From: Micrococcaceae bacterium UBA4005
GTDB taxonomy: Bacteria > Actinomycetota > Actinomycetes > Actinomycetales > Micrococcaceae
Reading direction: 5' to 3'
NCBI GenBank assembly: GCA_002384315.1
Contig: DGBL01000153.1
Coordinates: 1-20,992 of the forward strand
Length of the DNA: 20,992 nt
Under the pieces are notes generated by a model that ran no database searches, was not told the DNA's origin, and saw only the letters and a program-made list of their open reading frames with translations. Position numbers and translations under genes: made by a program. Shown piece after piece: positions 7,901 to 15,196 of this stretch. Position 1 is the stretch's first letter. Each line of letters begins with the position of its first letter.

Positions 7901-8766
7901 TTCCCGCTCCATTGCGTGAACTGCTGCCGCTGCCGACCCAGGCCATCGATTTCGACCTCGACGACGTCACCGGCGGCCAGGTAAGGGTATTTACCGGAGA
8001 GTCCAACGCCTTGCGGCGTACCTGTGAGGACGACGTCACCAGCTTCGAGGGTCATGTACTGGCTCAAATGGTGAATCAAAAAATCGACACCGAAGATGAG
8101 ATCGGCAGTGCTGGAATCCTGGCGCAGCTCGCCATTGACCCAGGTCCGCAGACCGAGGTTGGTATGGTCCACCTCGTCAGCTGGGACCAACCATGGTCCC
8201 AGCGGAGAAAACCCGGGAGCGCACTTGCCCTTCGACCACTGGCCGCCGGACTGCTTTAGCTGGAAGTCCCGCTCCGATAAGTCGTTCGCGGTGACAAATC
8301 CGGCGATGTGGGCGGGAGCGTCGGCAGGCGAATCAAGATAGCTGGCGCGCTGGCCGATGACGACGCCGAGCTCCACTTCCCAGTCTGTGGTCGTACTATT
8401 GCGGGGAATCATCGTGTCATCGAAGGGCCCGGCGAGAGTATTCGGGGCCTTCAGGAACATCAGCGGGTGGGTTGGGATGTCCGCCCCCGATTCAGCGGCA
8501 TGCGCTGCATAGTTCAAGCCGATGCCGATCACGGCAGATGGGTTCGCGATGGGCGCTCCGATTCGTTCGCCGGTGAGGTCGATGCCGGCCAGCGCTCCGG
8601 AATCAAGGGCTTCGCGGACGCGTGCGAGACCGCCAGCGGCAAGAAAACTACCGTCAATATCCGCGGTAAGTGACGATAGATCATACGTCTTCTCGCCCTC
8701 TCCTGCGTGATCGCTCAGCACCGCTGGTCGCTCGGAGCCTGGGTTTCCCCACCGCATGATTTTCAT
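7897..8766 (-). CDS. FAH-family hydrolase, probable 2,4-diketo-3-deoxy-L-fuconate hydrolase
   Basis: This 289-residue protein belongs to the fumarylacetoacetate hydrolase family. The first ATG after GGAGG (8771-8775) is at 8766, four bases downstream; in-frame sequence further upstream is not needed. The metal-binding signature is present: WEVELGVVIG gives Glu130 and Glu132, and ANDLSERD gives Asp162. LTGTPQGVGLS (247-257) is the conserved C-terminal loop. In the oxidative L-fucose route known from other bacteria, a FAH-family enzyme splits 2,4-diketo-3-deoxy-L-fuconate into pyruvate and L-lactate, which fits the SDR that follows with a GTGA overlap. It is the first gene of the minus-strand operon and faces the dehydratase gene across the shared control region. 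Generic databases may call it 5-carboxymethyl-2-hydroxymuconate isomerase-like. Confidence 0.88.
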   Translation of the reverse strand: MKIMRWGNPGSERPAVLSDHAGEGEKTYDLSSLTADIDGSFLAAGGLARVREALDSGALAGIDLTGERIGAPIANPSAVIGIGLNYAAHAAESGADIPTHPLMFLKAPNTLAGPFDDTMIPRNSTTTDWEVELGVVIGQRASYLDSPADAPAHIAGFVTANDLSERDFQLKQSGGQWSKGKCAPGFSPLGPWLVPADEVDHTNLGLRTWVNGELRQDSSTADLIFGVDFLIHHLSQYMTLEAGDVVLTGTPQGVGLSGKYPYLAAGDVVEVEIDGLGRQRQQFTQWSGK

Positions 8767-8810
8767 TTTTCCTCCACTAAATGCACGCAGCAGCGCGCGC
8801 GTCCAGGTGC

Positions 8811-8826
8811 CTGCGCAAATGCGCAG
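8811..8826. repeat. Perfect inverted repeat in fuc control region
   Basis: CTGCGCA and TGCGCAG are separated by AA, a perfect 7-2-7 dyad. It lies 45 bases upstream of the FAH-family start codon. It may be a second operator or a hairpin in the leader of the minus-strand mRNA. A weak minus-strand promoter (TTGTCA, complement of 8859-8864, and AATTCT, complement of 8836-8841, 17 bases apart) would start transcription just before it. Confidence 0.6.
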
Positions 8827-8857
8827 ACACGTTCCAGAATTACAGATCAACCCGATA

Positions 8858-8887
8858 TTGACAACCCAGACATCTGATGTCTAGTGT
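8858..8887 (+). promoter_or_regulatory. Promoter of fucD operon with embedded operator
   Basis: A perfect -35 TTGACA (8858-8863) is followed after 18 bases by TAGTGT (8882-8887), an actinobacterial TANNNT -10. Most of the spacer is filled by the palindrome described separately, so a protein bound there would block RNA polymerase. Transcription would begin about 45 bases before the GTG of fucD. A reverse copy of TTGACA (8885-8890, read on the minus strand) makes the layout partly symmetric. Confidence 0.6.
8868..8882. promoter_or_regulatory. Perfect 15-bp palindromic operator, fuc divergent promoter
   Basis: AGACATC-T-GATGTCT is a perfect 7-1-7 dyad between the -35 and -10 of the fucD promoter. 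Its size and odd spacing fit operators of FadR-type GntR proteins. The half TCTGATGT recurs at two places in the importer/ribokinase control region (16848-16855 directly, and 17023-17030 as its complement). The FadR-type regulator encoded at 19066-19782 is the obvious candidate ligand, but this is inferred. Confidence 0.65.
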
Positions 8888-8938
8888 CAAGTTCACGACT
8901 GCCACATGGCAGAGGACTGTCAAGCTTCGGGAGATCTC

Positions 8939-10258
8939 GTGAGTACCATCACTACCGTATCCATTTGTGATGTGCGTTTTCCCACTTCCTCCTCGCTGGA
9001 TGGCTCCGATGCGATGAATCCGGACCCAGATTACTCGGCCGCATATCTGACGATCGTCACCGACGCCGAGGATGGACACGAGGGCCACGGGTTCGTCTTC
9101 ACCATCGGGCGCGGCAACGACGTGGTGGCCAGCGCCATCAAGGTTCTTCTTCCGTTCATCGAAGGGCATTGCGTCGAGGATCTCCTCGGTGACATGGGCC
9201 GCATATGGCGGAGCATGGTCCACGATTCCCAGTTGCGCTGGCTCGGACCGGAAAAAGGTGTCATGCATATGGCGATCGGCGCCGTCATAAATGCTTTGTG
9301 GGACCTCAAGGCCAAACGCGCAGGCCTCCCGCTGTGGCAACTGCTGGCCCGGATGTCACCCGAGGAACTGGTGGCATTGGTCGACTTCCGCTACCTTTCC
9401 GATGCGCTCACCCCGGAACAGGCACTTCAGATCCTGCGGGCCGCCGTCCCAGGCCGCGCAGAGCGGGAAGCCACCCTAAGCTTGGACGGTTATCCCGCCT
9501 ATACCACCACCCCGGGGTGGCTCGGGTACAGCGACCAGAAGCTCCAGCAACTCTGCCGCGAGGCGGTAGCCGCGGGTTTCGAGCAGATCAAGCTCAAGGT
9601 CGGTGCGAATCTCGCTGATGACATTCGCCGCCTCAAGCTCGCCCGGGAAGCCTGCGGTCCGCTGACAAAAATAGCCATCGACGCGAATCAGCGGTGGGAC
9701 ACAGCCGAGGCGATCGAATGGGTGCTGGCCTTGGACGACCCCGAGATCGCGTGGGTGGAAGAGCCAACCAGTCCCGACGACATTCTGGCGCACGCAGCAA
9801 TTTCCCGCGGCATAGCACCGATTCCTGTTGCCAGCGGAGAGCATGGGCAGAACCGGATCCTGTTCAAGCAGATGCTCCAGGCGGGCGCCCTGCAGGTCCT
9901 CCAACTGGATGCGGCACGCGTAGCCGGGGTCAATGAGAATATCGCGATTCTGCTGCTCGCCGCGAAGTTCGGAGTTCGCGTCTGCCCGCACGCTGGGGGA
10001 GTCGGATTGTGCGAAGCGGTCCAGCACCTGTCAATGTTCGATTATGTTGCGGTTTCCGGGACCATGCAGGAGCGCACCATCGAGTTCGTCGATCACCTCC
10101 ATGAACACTTCCTCACCCCGGTCCAAGTCAGCCGCGGGCGCTACTGGCCGCCCACCGCGCCCGGCGCAAGCACCCAGATGCACGCTGCTTCATTGGAACA
10201 TTTCGCATTTCCCGACGGCCCCGAATGGTCCGGTACTCCGATGAGTGTGGCAGGCTGA
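8939..10258 (+). CDS. fucD: L-fuconate dehydratase, enolase superfamily
   Basis: This 439-residue enzyme dehydrates L-fuconate to 2-keto-3-deoxy-L-fuconate. GTG at 8939 is taken as the start because GGGAG (8929-8933) lies five bases upstream and the protein then begins, as family members do, just before DVRFPTS; an ATG at 8906 would add eleven residues. Family hallmarks are seen throughout: [17 protein letters not shown] (20-36), [13 protein letters not shown] (96-108) and [14 protein letters not shown] (184-197). The KLK motif gives Lys218 and Lys220. Metal ligands are Asp248 (IDAN), Glu274 ([10 protein letters not shown]) and Glu301 (SGEHG). The catalytic His351 sits in [11 protein letters not shown]. 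These correspond to the mechanism described for the Xanthomonas campestris fuconate dehydratase. It leads the plus-strand operon, five bases before the mutarotase gene. Confidence 0.95.
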   Translation: MSTITTVSICDVRFPTSSSLDGSDAMNPDPDYSAAYLTIVTDAEDGHEGHGFVFTIGRGNDVVASAIKVLLPFIEGHCVEDLLGDMGRIWRSMVHDSQLRWLGPEKGVMHMAIGAVINALWDLKAKRAGLPLWQLLARMSPEELVALVDFRYLSDALTPEQALQILRAAVPGRAEREATLSLDGYPAYTTTPGWLGYSDQKLQQLCREAVAAGFEQIKLKVGANLADDIRRLKLAREACGPLTKIAIDANQRWDTAEAIEWVLALDDPEIAWVEEPTSPDDILAHAAISRGIAPIPVASGEHGQNRILFKQMLQAGALQVLQLDAARVAGVNENIAILLLAAKFGVRVCPHAGGVGLCEAVQHLSMFDYVAVSGTMQERTIEFVDHLHEHFLTPVQVSRGRYWPPTAPGASTQMHAASLEHFAFPDGPEWSGTPMSVAG

Positions 10259-10263
10259 TCCCC

Positions 10264-10602
10264 ATGGAAGATCTGCATTCCACCCACGAAGTCGTAGCTA
10301 TCCATACCCGGCTGAAGGCCGGGAAAGAGGCCGACTACGACCGGATCCACCAAAGCATTCCTGGCGACCTCGACGCGGCCATGCGGGACGCAGGCGTACT
10401 CAGCTGGCGTATCTGGCGCAGCGGTCGCGAGCTGTTCCATCTCATCGAGACCAATGACTATGCACGCATGCGTCGTTTCCTTGCCGAGCATCCAGCCAAC
10501 ATTCCCTGGCAGGCACGCATGGCCGAGCTCCTCGAGGTGGAGGACGACTATTCCGGTGAGGACCTCGGCATCCCCCTCGTATGGGCGCTGCCACCGCGAT
10601 GA
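10264..10602 (+). CDS. RhaM-type (DUF718) sugar mutarotase, probably for L-fucose
   Basis: This 112-residue protein is of the L-rhamnose mutarotase family, which interconverts alpha and beta anomers. The pattern HTRLKAGKEADYDRIHQSIP (14-33) with His29 matches the region carrying the catalytic histidine in RhaM. WRIWRSGRELFHLIE (48-62) and the tail LGIPLVWALPPR are typical. The ATG at 10264 starts five bases after the fucD stop with only a weak GGCAGG upstream; an in-frame ATG at 10225 inside fucD would add 13 non-conserved residues. The end overlaps the next gene by ATGA. In this operon it most likely feeds the correct L-fucose anomer to the dehydrogenase. Confidence 0.87.
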   Translation: MEDLHSTHEVVAIHTRLKAGKEADYDRIHQSIPGDLDAAMRDAGVLSWRIWRSGRELFHLIETNDYARMRRFLAEHPANIPWQARMAELLEVEDDYSGEDLGIPLVWALPPR

Positions 10603-11603
10603 GCACGGAAGAATTACTTGGCCGTCTGGGGCGCCTCGGTTATGGCGCTGCAGCCCTCGGGAACCTCTATGCGAGCATGGACGACGACGACGCGCAACGC
10701 ACCCTGGAATGCGCATGGGAGGGCGGAGTCCGGTACTTCGATACCGCACCGCACTACGGGCTGGGTCTATCCGAGCAGCGGCTCGGCACGTTCTTGCAGC
10801 AAAAACCGCGGGCTGACTACGCGATCTCCACGAAAGTAGGCAGACTGCTCGAACCCAATCACGCCTACCGTCCAGGAGACAAGGACGCTGAAGGGTTCGA
10901 CGTCGAAGCTAGGCTTGTGCGCCGCTGGGACTACAGCGAAGCAGGCATCCGGAAAAGCCTTCAATCCTCCCTGGAGCGTCTGGGTCTCAGCCGAGTGGAC
11001 ATTCTGTTCTTGCACGACCCAGACCTCTACAACATGGAAGCCGCACTCGCCGAGGCAATTCCTGCCCTGCAGCGCCTCAAACATGAAGGCCTTGCATCCG
11101 CAATCGGCGTGGGGTCGAACTCCGCGTCAGACCTTGCCCAGCTCGTCGAAGCGGCCGACCTCGACGTCGTCATGGTGGCTGGCCGATTCACCCTCCTGGA
11201 GCAGCCGGCGCTCGAACGGCTCCTGCCATTGTGCCTCGAGCGGGGAACGAGCGTCGTTGCGGCAGGCGTATTCAATTCCGGTATTCTTGCCGACTCCGCT
11301 GTCCCCGCACAATCCCACTACAACTATCTGCCGGCACCCAGCACCCTCGTCGAGCGGGCACGTCGACTCGCTCGAATATGCCAGCACCACGGGGTGGCCC
11401 TCCCAGCGGCAGCCTTGCAGTTTCCACTGCGCCACCGCGCGATTCACAGTGTAGCCATGGGGGCACGCGGGGCGCAGCAAATGTCCAGCAACCTCGCAGC
11501 CATGTCCGCGGCCATTCCCGCCGCTCTGTGGAAGGAACTGGAGACGAACGATCTGATCCCTTCCCAAGATAGCTTTGGGGAAATTCCGGTGTTGCCGCAA
11601 TGA
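10599..11603 (+). CDS. Aldo/keto reductase, probable L-fucose 1-dehydrogenase
   Basis: A 334-residue TIM-barrel oxidoreductase with the full AKR tetrad: Asp48 and Tyr53 (YFDTAPHYGLGLSE), Lys79 (ISTKVGR) and His139 (ILFLHDPDLY). The subgroup resembles D-threo-aldose 1-dehydrogenase / L-fucose dehydrogenase, which oxidises L-fucose to L-fucono-1,5-lactone with NAD(P). The lactonase and fuconate dehydratase encoded on either side support this. The ATG at 10599 overlaps the mutarotase stop (ATGA), suggesting translational coupling; an ATG at 10581 would add six residues and also lacks a ribosome binding site. The next gene again overlaps by ATGA. Pyridoxal 4-dehydrogenase is the main alternative for this subgroup but does not fit the context. 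Confidence 0.88.
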   Translation: MSTEELLGRLGRLGYGAAALGNLYASMDDDDAQRTLECAWEGGVRYFDTAPHYGLGLSEQRLGTFLQQKPRADYAISTKVGRLLEPNHAYRPGDKDAEGFDVEARLVRRWDYSEAGIRKSLQSSLERLGLSRVDILFLHDPDLYNMEAALAEAIPALQRLKHEGLASAIGVGSNSASDLAQLVEAADLDVVMVAGRFTLLEQPALERLLPLCLERGTSVVAAGVFNSGILADSAVPAQSHYNYLPAPSTLVERARRLARICQHHGVALPAAALQFPLRHRAIHSVAMGARGAQQMSSNLAAMSAAIPAALWKELETNDLIPSQDSFGEIPVLPQ

Positions 11604-12448
11604 CCATGCAGCCACCGATTATTGACTCCCACCTGCATCTGTGGAAGCTCTCGGAAGGAGCGTACCCGTGGCTGACTCCTGATGTGGGCGTGCTGCACCA
11701 AGATTTTACGGCGCTCCAGGCCAAAGTCGAATTGGATCGAGCCGGGGTATCCGCAGCCATCCTGGTCCAGGCTGATGACACCCTTGCAGATACCGAGTGG
11801 CTGCTGGCCAATGCGCGAGTTCACCCTTGGATTCTGGGAGTAGTCGGATGGATTCAACTCGACGACCCGTCCCGGGCGGAATCCCAGTTGGAACAGTGGC
11901 AACACGAGCCGTTCCTGGTTGGCCTTCGACACCTCGTCCATAACGATCCGCGGGACAATTTCCTCTCCCTGCCGGCAGTGCGGCAGTCGCTTTCCACGGT
12001 AGCCGCAGCCGGGTTGCCCTTCGATATCCCCGACGCTTTCCCACGGCATCTGGGGGCTGCAGCTGAACTTGCCCGGGCTGTTCCGGCCCTGACGGTCGTC
12101 GTCGACCATCTGGGAAAACCACCCCTGACTGATCCGGACGCGTACCCGCAGTGGAAGCGCGAGCTCACCCGCTGTGCGGAATTGCCCAATACGGTCGCCA
12201 AACTCTCCGGCCTTCATATTCCTGGGAAGGGGCCCTCCCAGGCAGCCATCGAACGCGCAGTCGAGGCAGCACTCGAACTTTTCGGCGCGGACCGCTTGAT
12301 GTACGGAGGGGACTGGCCAATGAGCGTACCGACCGGGGGTTACCAACCCACCTGGGAGGTGTTACGCGGATTGGTCGCCGCCCTGAGTGCTCCGGAGCAG
12401 CAGGACATCCTGTCCACAACCGCTGCCCGTACCTATCTCAGCCGGTAA
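11600..12448 (+). CDS. Amidohydrolase (COG3618), probable L-fuconolactonase
   Basis: This 282-residue amidohydrolase hydrolyses L-fuconolactone to L-fuconate by family and context. IIDSHLHLWK (7-16) supplies the N-terminal metal site (His11, His13). VVVDHLGKPP (167-175) supplies His170, and YGGDWPMS (235-242) supplies the catalytic Asp238. AYPWLTPDVGVLHQDF is a usual early segment of this lactonase group. The ATG at 11600 overlaps the AKR stop; ATG 11606 is two codons in and cannot be excluded. It is the last gene of the plus-strand fuc operon and is followed by 52 bases before the convergent YbaK gene. No strong terminator with a T tract is visible there. Confidence 0.9.
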   Translation: MTMQPPIIDSHLHLWKLSEGAYPWLTPDVGVLHQDFTALQAKVELDRAGVSAAILVQADDTLADTEWLLANARVHPWILGVVGWIQLDDPSRAESQLEQWQHEPFLVGLRHLVHNDPRDNFLSLPAVRQSLSTVAAAGLPFDIPDAFPRHLGAAAELARAVPALTVVVDHLGKPPLTDPDAYPQWKRELTRCAELPNTVAKLSGLHIPGKGPSQAAIERAVEAALELFGADRLMYGGDWPMSVPTGGYQPTWEVLRGLVAALSAPEQQDILSTTAARTYLSR

Positions 12449-12500
12449 CCCGATAAAGGGGCCAGCGTCGGGACATCGCACTCCGGGCGCACCGCAGTGT

Positions 12501-12992
12501 CTAACGGACTTCCATCACCGTGGCGGAGGTAAGCCGCCGCAGCTCGTCGAAGCCGATGCTGAACATCGCTTCCTCAGCTCCAGCTCCGGCCCACAACTGG
12601 GGAAACTCGCGAAGCGAAACATCCAGGACGGTGCGCAGCGGCACGGGATGCCCCACAGGGGCCACACCACCAACGCGCTGACCCGTGTGCTCGTGGACAA
12701 ACCCCGCGTCGGCCCGTTCGATCCTAGAAATCTCTAGCGTGCGGGCCACCAGATCCAGGTCGACCCGCGCCGCCCCGCTGGCCACGATCAGCAGCGCTTC
12801 CCCGGCTACTGAAAAAACGAGGCTATTGGCTATCGCACCCCGTTCGCAGCCCAACTCGTGGGCTGCTGCAGCCGCCGTGGGCAAAGGCCGGTCGAAGACC
12901 GCCACAGTGTCGGCGACTCCGCCAGCAAGCAGCGCCCTCCGCACGGCCTGGACTGGACCAAGCCGCGTACTCTCTTCTGGTGGGGTCATCAT
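12501..12992 (-). CDS. YbaK/EbsC (aminoacyl-tRNA deacylase) family protein
   Basis: This 163-residue protein has the single YbaK/ProX-type fold that clears mischarged aminoacyl-tRNA. The signature GGVAPVGHP (108-116) is complete, with ELGCERGAIANSLVF (46-60) and VHEHTGQRVGG (99-109). The position often held by a conserved lysine in canonical YbaK is Asn56 here; I remember this variant (IANSLVF) as common in an actinobacterial subgroup, so it need not mean loss of activity. ATG at 12992 follows AGGAG (complement of 12999-13003) by six bases; a second ATG is directly adjacent. It sits alone between two sugar operons and has no evident link with them. The tRNA substrate cannot be told from sequence. 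Confidence 0.88.
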   Translation of the reverse strand: MMTPPEESTRLGPVQAVRRALLAGGVADTVAVFDRPLPTAAAAAHELGCERGAIANSLVFSVAGEALLIVASGAARVDLDLVARTLEISRIERADAGFVHEHTGQRVGGVAPVGHPVPLRTVLDVSLREFPQLWAGAGAEEAMFSIGFDELRRLTSATVMEVR

Positions 12993-13105
12993 CGCTGGCT
13001 CCTGTCGCATTGGCTGGGCTGACCGGCACTCGCAGCAATGGCCCGCCAGCAACCACCCTAAACCAGGTGTGCTGACAGGCCATTACTGGACATTCAGGTG
13101 AGCTG

Positions 13106-14092
13106 TTACTCGTAGAGAACCGGTGCGATTTCCGGATCGTCGATGTTCTCAGCGTTGTAGAAGTAGAAGGGGGTTCCCGTAAGCTTCTCCTGTTCCTCAC
13201 CGTTGATGGCCTTCATCGCGGCCTCGACTGTTGCCGCTCCCATTCCGATCGGGTCCTGAGTGATTGCGCCAGCCATCACTCCGTCGCGGATCGCGTCAGT
13301 CTGAGCCTTGCCAGAGTCGAATCCGATGATCTTCAGCTTCCCTTTTTCCAGTCCAAGCTCGTTGACAGCGTTCACAACGCCGATTGCAGAGCCTTCGTTG
13401 GTACCGTAGAGGCCTTTGAGGTTCGGGTTGGCCTGGATCATGGCCTTGGCGATATCAGCGGACTTCAGGTGGTCTCCGTCACCGTACTGGATGTCGACGA
13501 TCTTGACGTCCGGGTACTCTTCCTTCATCCGGTTGACGAACCCGTCGCGGCGTTCAACACCGGTGCTGTTGATCTGGCTGTGGCCGACAATTCCGACCTC
13601 GCCCTTACCTCCGATGAGTTCGGCCATGTGGTCCGCAGCTAGCGCTCCGGCATCCAGGCTGTTGGTCTGGGCAAGGTTCACCGGGTATTCGCTGTCGCAA
13701 CCGGCGTCGAACTGCACTACCGGGATCTTGGCAGCTTCGGCCTGCTCTAGCAGGGGGATACAAGCCTGCGGATCAAGCGCCGCGTAGGCGATGGCATCCG
13801 GCTTCTTATCTATCGCTGCCTGGAGCATCTGCAACTGGCCGTCGACCTCAGTTTCGGATGCGGGCCCCTCGAAGGTGACCTCCACACCGAGCTCGGCGGC
13901 CTTCTCTTCAGCGCCCTGCTTCACAGCCTGCCAAAACTGGTGCTGGAAGCCCTTGGAGATCATCGCGATGTAGACCTTGTCGCTGTCGCCGGACCCTCCT
14001 GCATCGGTGCTGCTGCCGGAATCGCCACAGGCGCTCAAGGCCAGGGCCGAAGCCATGATCCCGGCTGCTAAAGCTTTCTTTCCGAATTTCAT
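13106..14092 (-). CDS. Sugar ABC transporter substrate-binding lipoprotein (RbsB-like)
   Basis: A 328-residue lipoprotein with signal peptide and lipobox LSAC (Cys22), a Gly/Ser/Asp linker, and a periplasmic-binding fold of the ribose/galactose class (Peripla_BP_4). Recognisable segments are KVYIAMISKGFQHQFWQAV (39-57), then PDAIAYAALD, PVVQFDAGCD and GIVGHSQINSTGVERRDGF. The last is the usual hinge and ligand region. GGAG (complement of 14099-14102) lies six bases upstream of the ATG. It is the third gene of the minus-strand importer operon after the ATPase and permease, with a 78-base gap that could allow separate high-level expression. The ligand is not readable; ribose, L-fucose or another pentose/deoxyhexose fit the neighbours. 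Confidence 0.92.
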   Translation of the reverse strand: MKFGKKALAAGIMASALALSACGDSGSSTDAGGSGDSDKVYIAMISKGFQHQFWQAVKQGAEEKAAELGVEVTFEGPASETEVDGQLQMLQAAIDKKPDAIAYAALDPQACIPLLEQAEAAKIPVVQFDAGCDSEYPVNLAQTNSLDAGALAADHMAELIGGKGEVGIVGHSQINSTGVERRDGFVNRMKEEYPDVKIVDIQYGDGDHLKSADIAKAMIQANPNLKGLYGTNEGSAIGVVNAVNELGLEKGKLKIIGFDSGKAQTDAIRDGVMAGAITQDPIGMGAATVEAAMKAINGEEQEKLTGTPFYFYNAENIDDPEIAPVLYE

Positions 14093-14170
14093 GAATTACT
14101 CCATTTTCGTTTCAGGCCAGCCACTGTGCCAGCCTTCGTTAGTTGAATCATGTGGACTTGGCATACCGCG

Positions 14171-15184
14171 CTAAGCTTCCCTGCGCCGCCGCAGGGAGTC
14201 GGTGAAGACAGCGACCAAAATGACCACTCCCACCACGACGTTTTGCCACTCGGTCTGCACGGACATAATGCGCAGCCCGTTGATTAGCACGCTCATAATC
14301 AGCGCGCCGATCAGGGTGCCGAGAATTGATCCCCGGCCTCCCATCAGGGACGTGCCGCCGATGATGACGGCGGCAATCGCCTGAAGCTCATAACCGACTC
14401 CCAGCTGTGGCTGGGCGGAGTCGAGACGCGCAGCAATGACTACACCGGCGATACCGGTAAAAATGCCAGCGACGGTATAGATGAGAATTTTCCATTTTCC
14501 GGTGTTGACACCGGAGATTTTGGTCGCTTCCTCGTTGCTGCCGATCGCGAACGTATACCGGCCCAGCAGCGTCTTACTGAGCAGCAGGAAGGCCGCAATT
14601 CCGGTGAGGAAAAGGATCAGGACAGCATTAGGTAGACCCGGGATGATTGCACCGAGCGCAATTTCCTTGAAGCCGTCTACACCGCTGAAGTAAATGGGCC
14701 GTACCCCGGAGACCACCAGGGCCAGCCCCTGGGCGATCATCATCATCGCAAGGGTGGCGATGAACGGCGGAAGCTTGAAAACGGACACGTTGAACCCGTT
14801 GATGAATCCCATCAGCGCTCCGGTGGCGATGCCGCCGAGAACTCCGACCAGCAACGGGAGTTCCCAATTCACCAGCAGGACGCCGGTGACCACGGCGCAG
14901 AGCGTCATGCCGGTGCCAATCGAGAGATCGATCCCGGCAGTGACAATCACCAACGTGGTGCCGAACGCCAAGATGCCTATCACGGCAGTGGCGAGCAGAA
15001 TGCCGGAGATATTGCTCCACGACAGGAAGTTGCTGCTGGCCAGCGAAAAGAAGATCAGTAAGACGATCAGGGTGCCGAATGCCAAGGATTGCTGGAGCCG
15101 GTCCCGCAGGAACGAACCTCTCGAAGGTCCTGTTACCTCGCCGACCGGTTTCTCCGCCGCGGTGGTGGTTGTTGTTTTGCTCAT
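14171..15184 (-). CDS. Sugar ABC transporter permease (RbsC-like)
   Basis: A 337-residue inner-membrane permease of the BPD_transp_2 family with about ten hydrophobic segments. The family signature is clear: GTTLVIVTAGIDLSIGTGM (about 75-93). GFINGFNVSVFKLPPFIATLAMM, then GVNTGKWKILIYTVAG and IIGGTSLMGGRGSILGT also belong to the RbsC pattern. It is probably a homodimer working with the double-domain ATPase encoded 12 bases upstream. The N-terminus is Thr-rich and cytoplasmic. GGGAGA lies just before the ATG. Confidence 0.93.
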   Translation of the reverse strand: MSKTTTTTAAEKPVGEVTGPSRGSFLRDRLQQSLAFGTLIVLLIFFSLASSNFLSWSNISGILLATAVIGILAFGTTLVIVTAGIDLSIGTGMTLCAVVTGVLLVNWELPLLVGVLGGIATGALMGFINGFNVSVFKLPPFIATLAMMMIAQGLALVVSGVRPIYFSGVDGFKEIALGAIIPGLPNAVLILFLTGIAAFLLLSKTLLGRYTFAIGSNEEATKISGVNTGKWKILIYTVAGIFTGIAGVVIAARLDSAQPQLGVGYELQAIAAVIIGGTSLMGGRGSILGTLIGALIMSVLINGLRIMSVQTEWQNVVVGVVILVAVFTDSLRRRREA

Positions 15185-15196
15185 TCTGGTATCTCC

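Noticed and set aside
9476..10027. A 183-codon minus-strand frame inside fucD.
   Set aside because: It lies opposite the catalytic core of a clear enolase-superfamily enzyme and has no support of its own.
11444..12346. A 300-codon minus-strand frame opposite the lactonase and the end of the AKR gene.
   Set aside because: Both plus-strand genes have complete catalytic motifs and ATGA coupling; the minus frame has no family features or ribosome binding site.
12449..12472. A CCCGA/TCGGG hairpin after the lactonase gene, considered as a terminator.
   Set aside because: Five-base stem with a 14-base loop and no T tract, so it is not supportable as a terminator.
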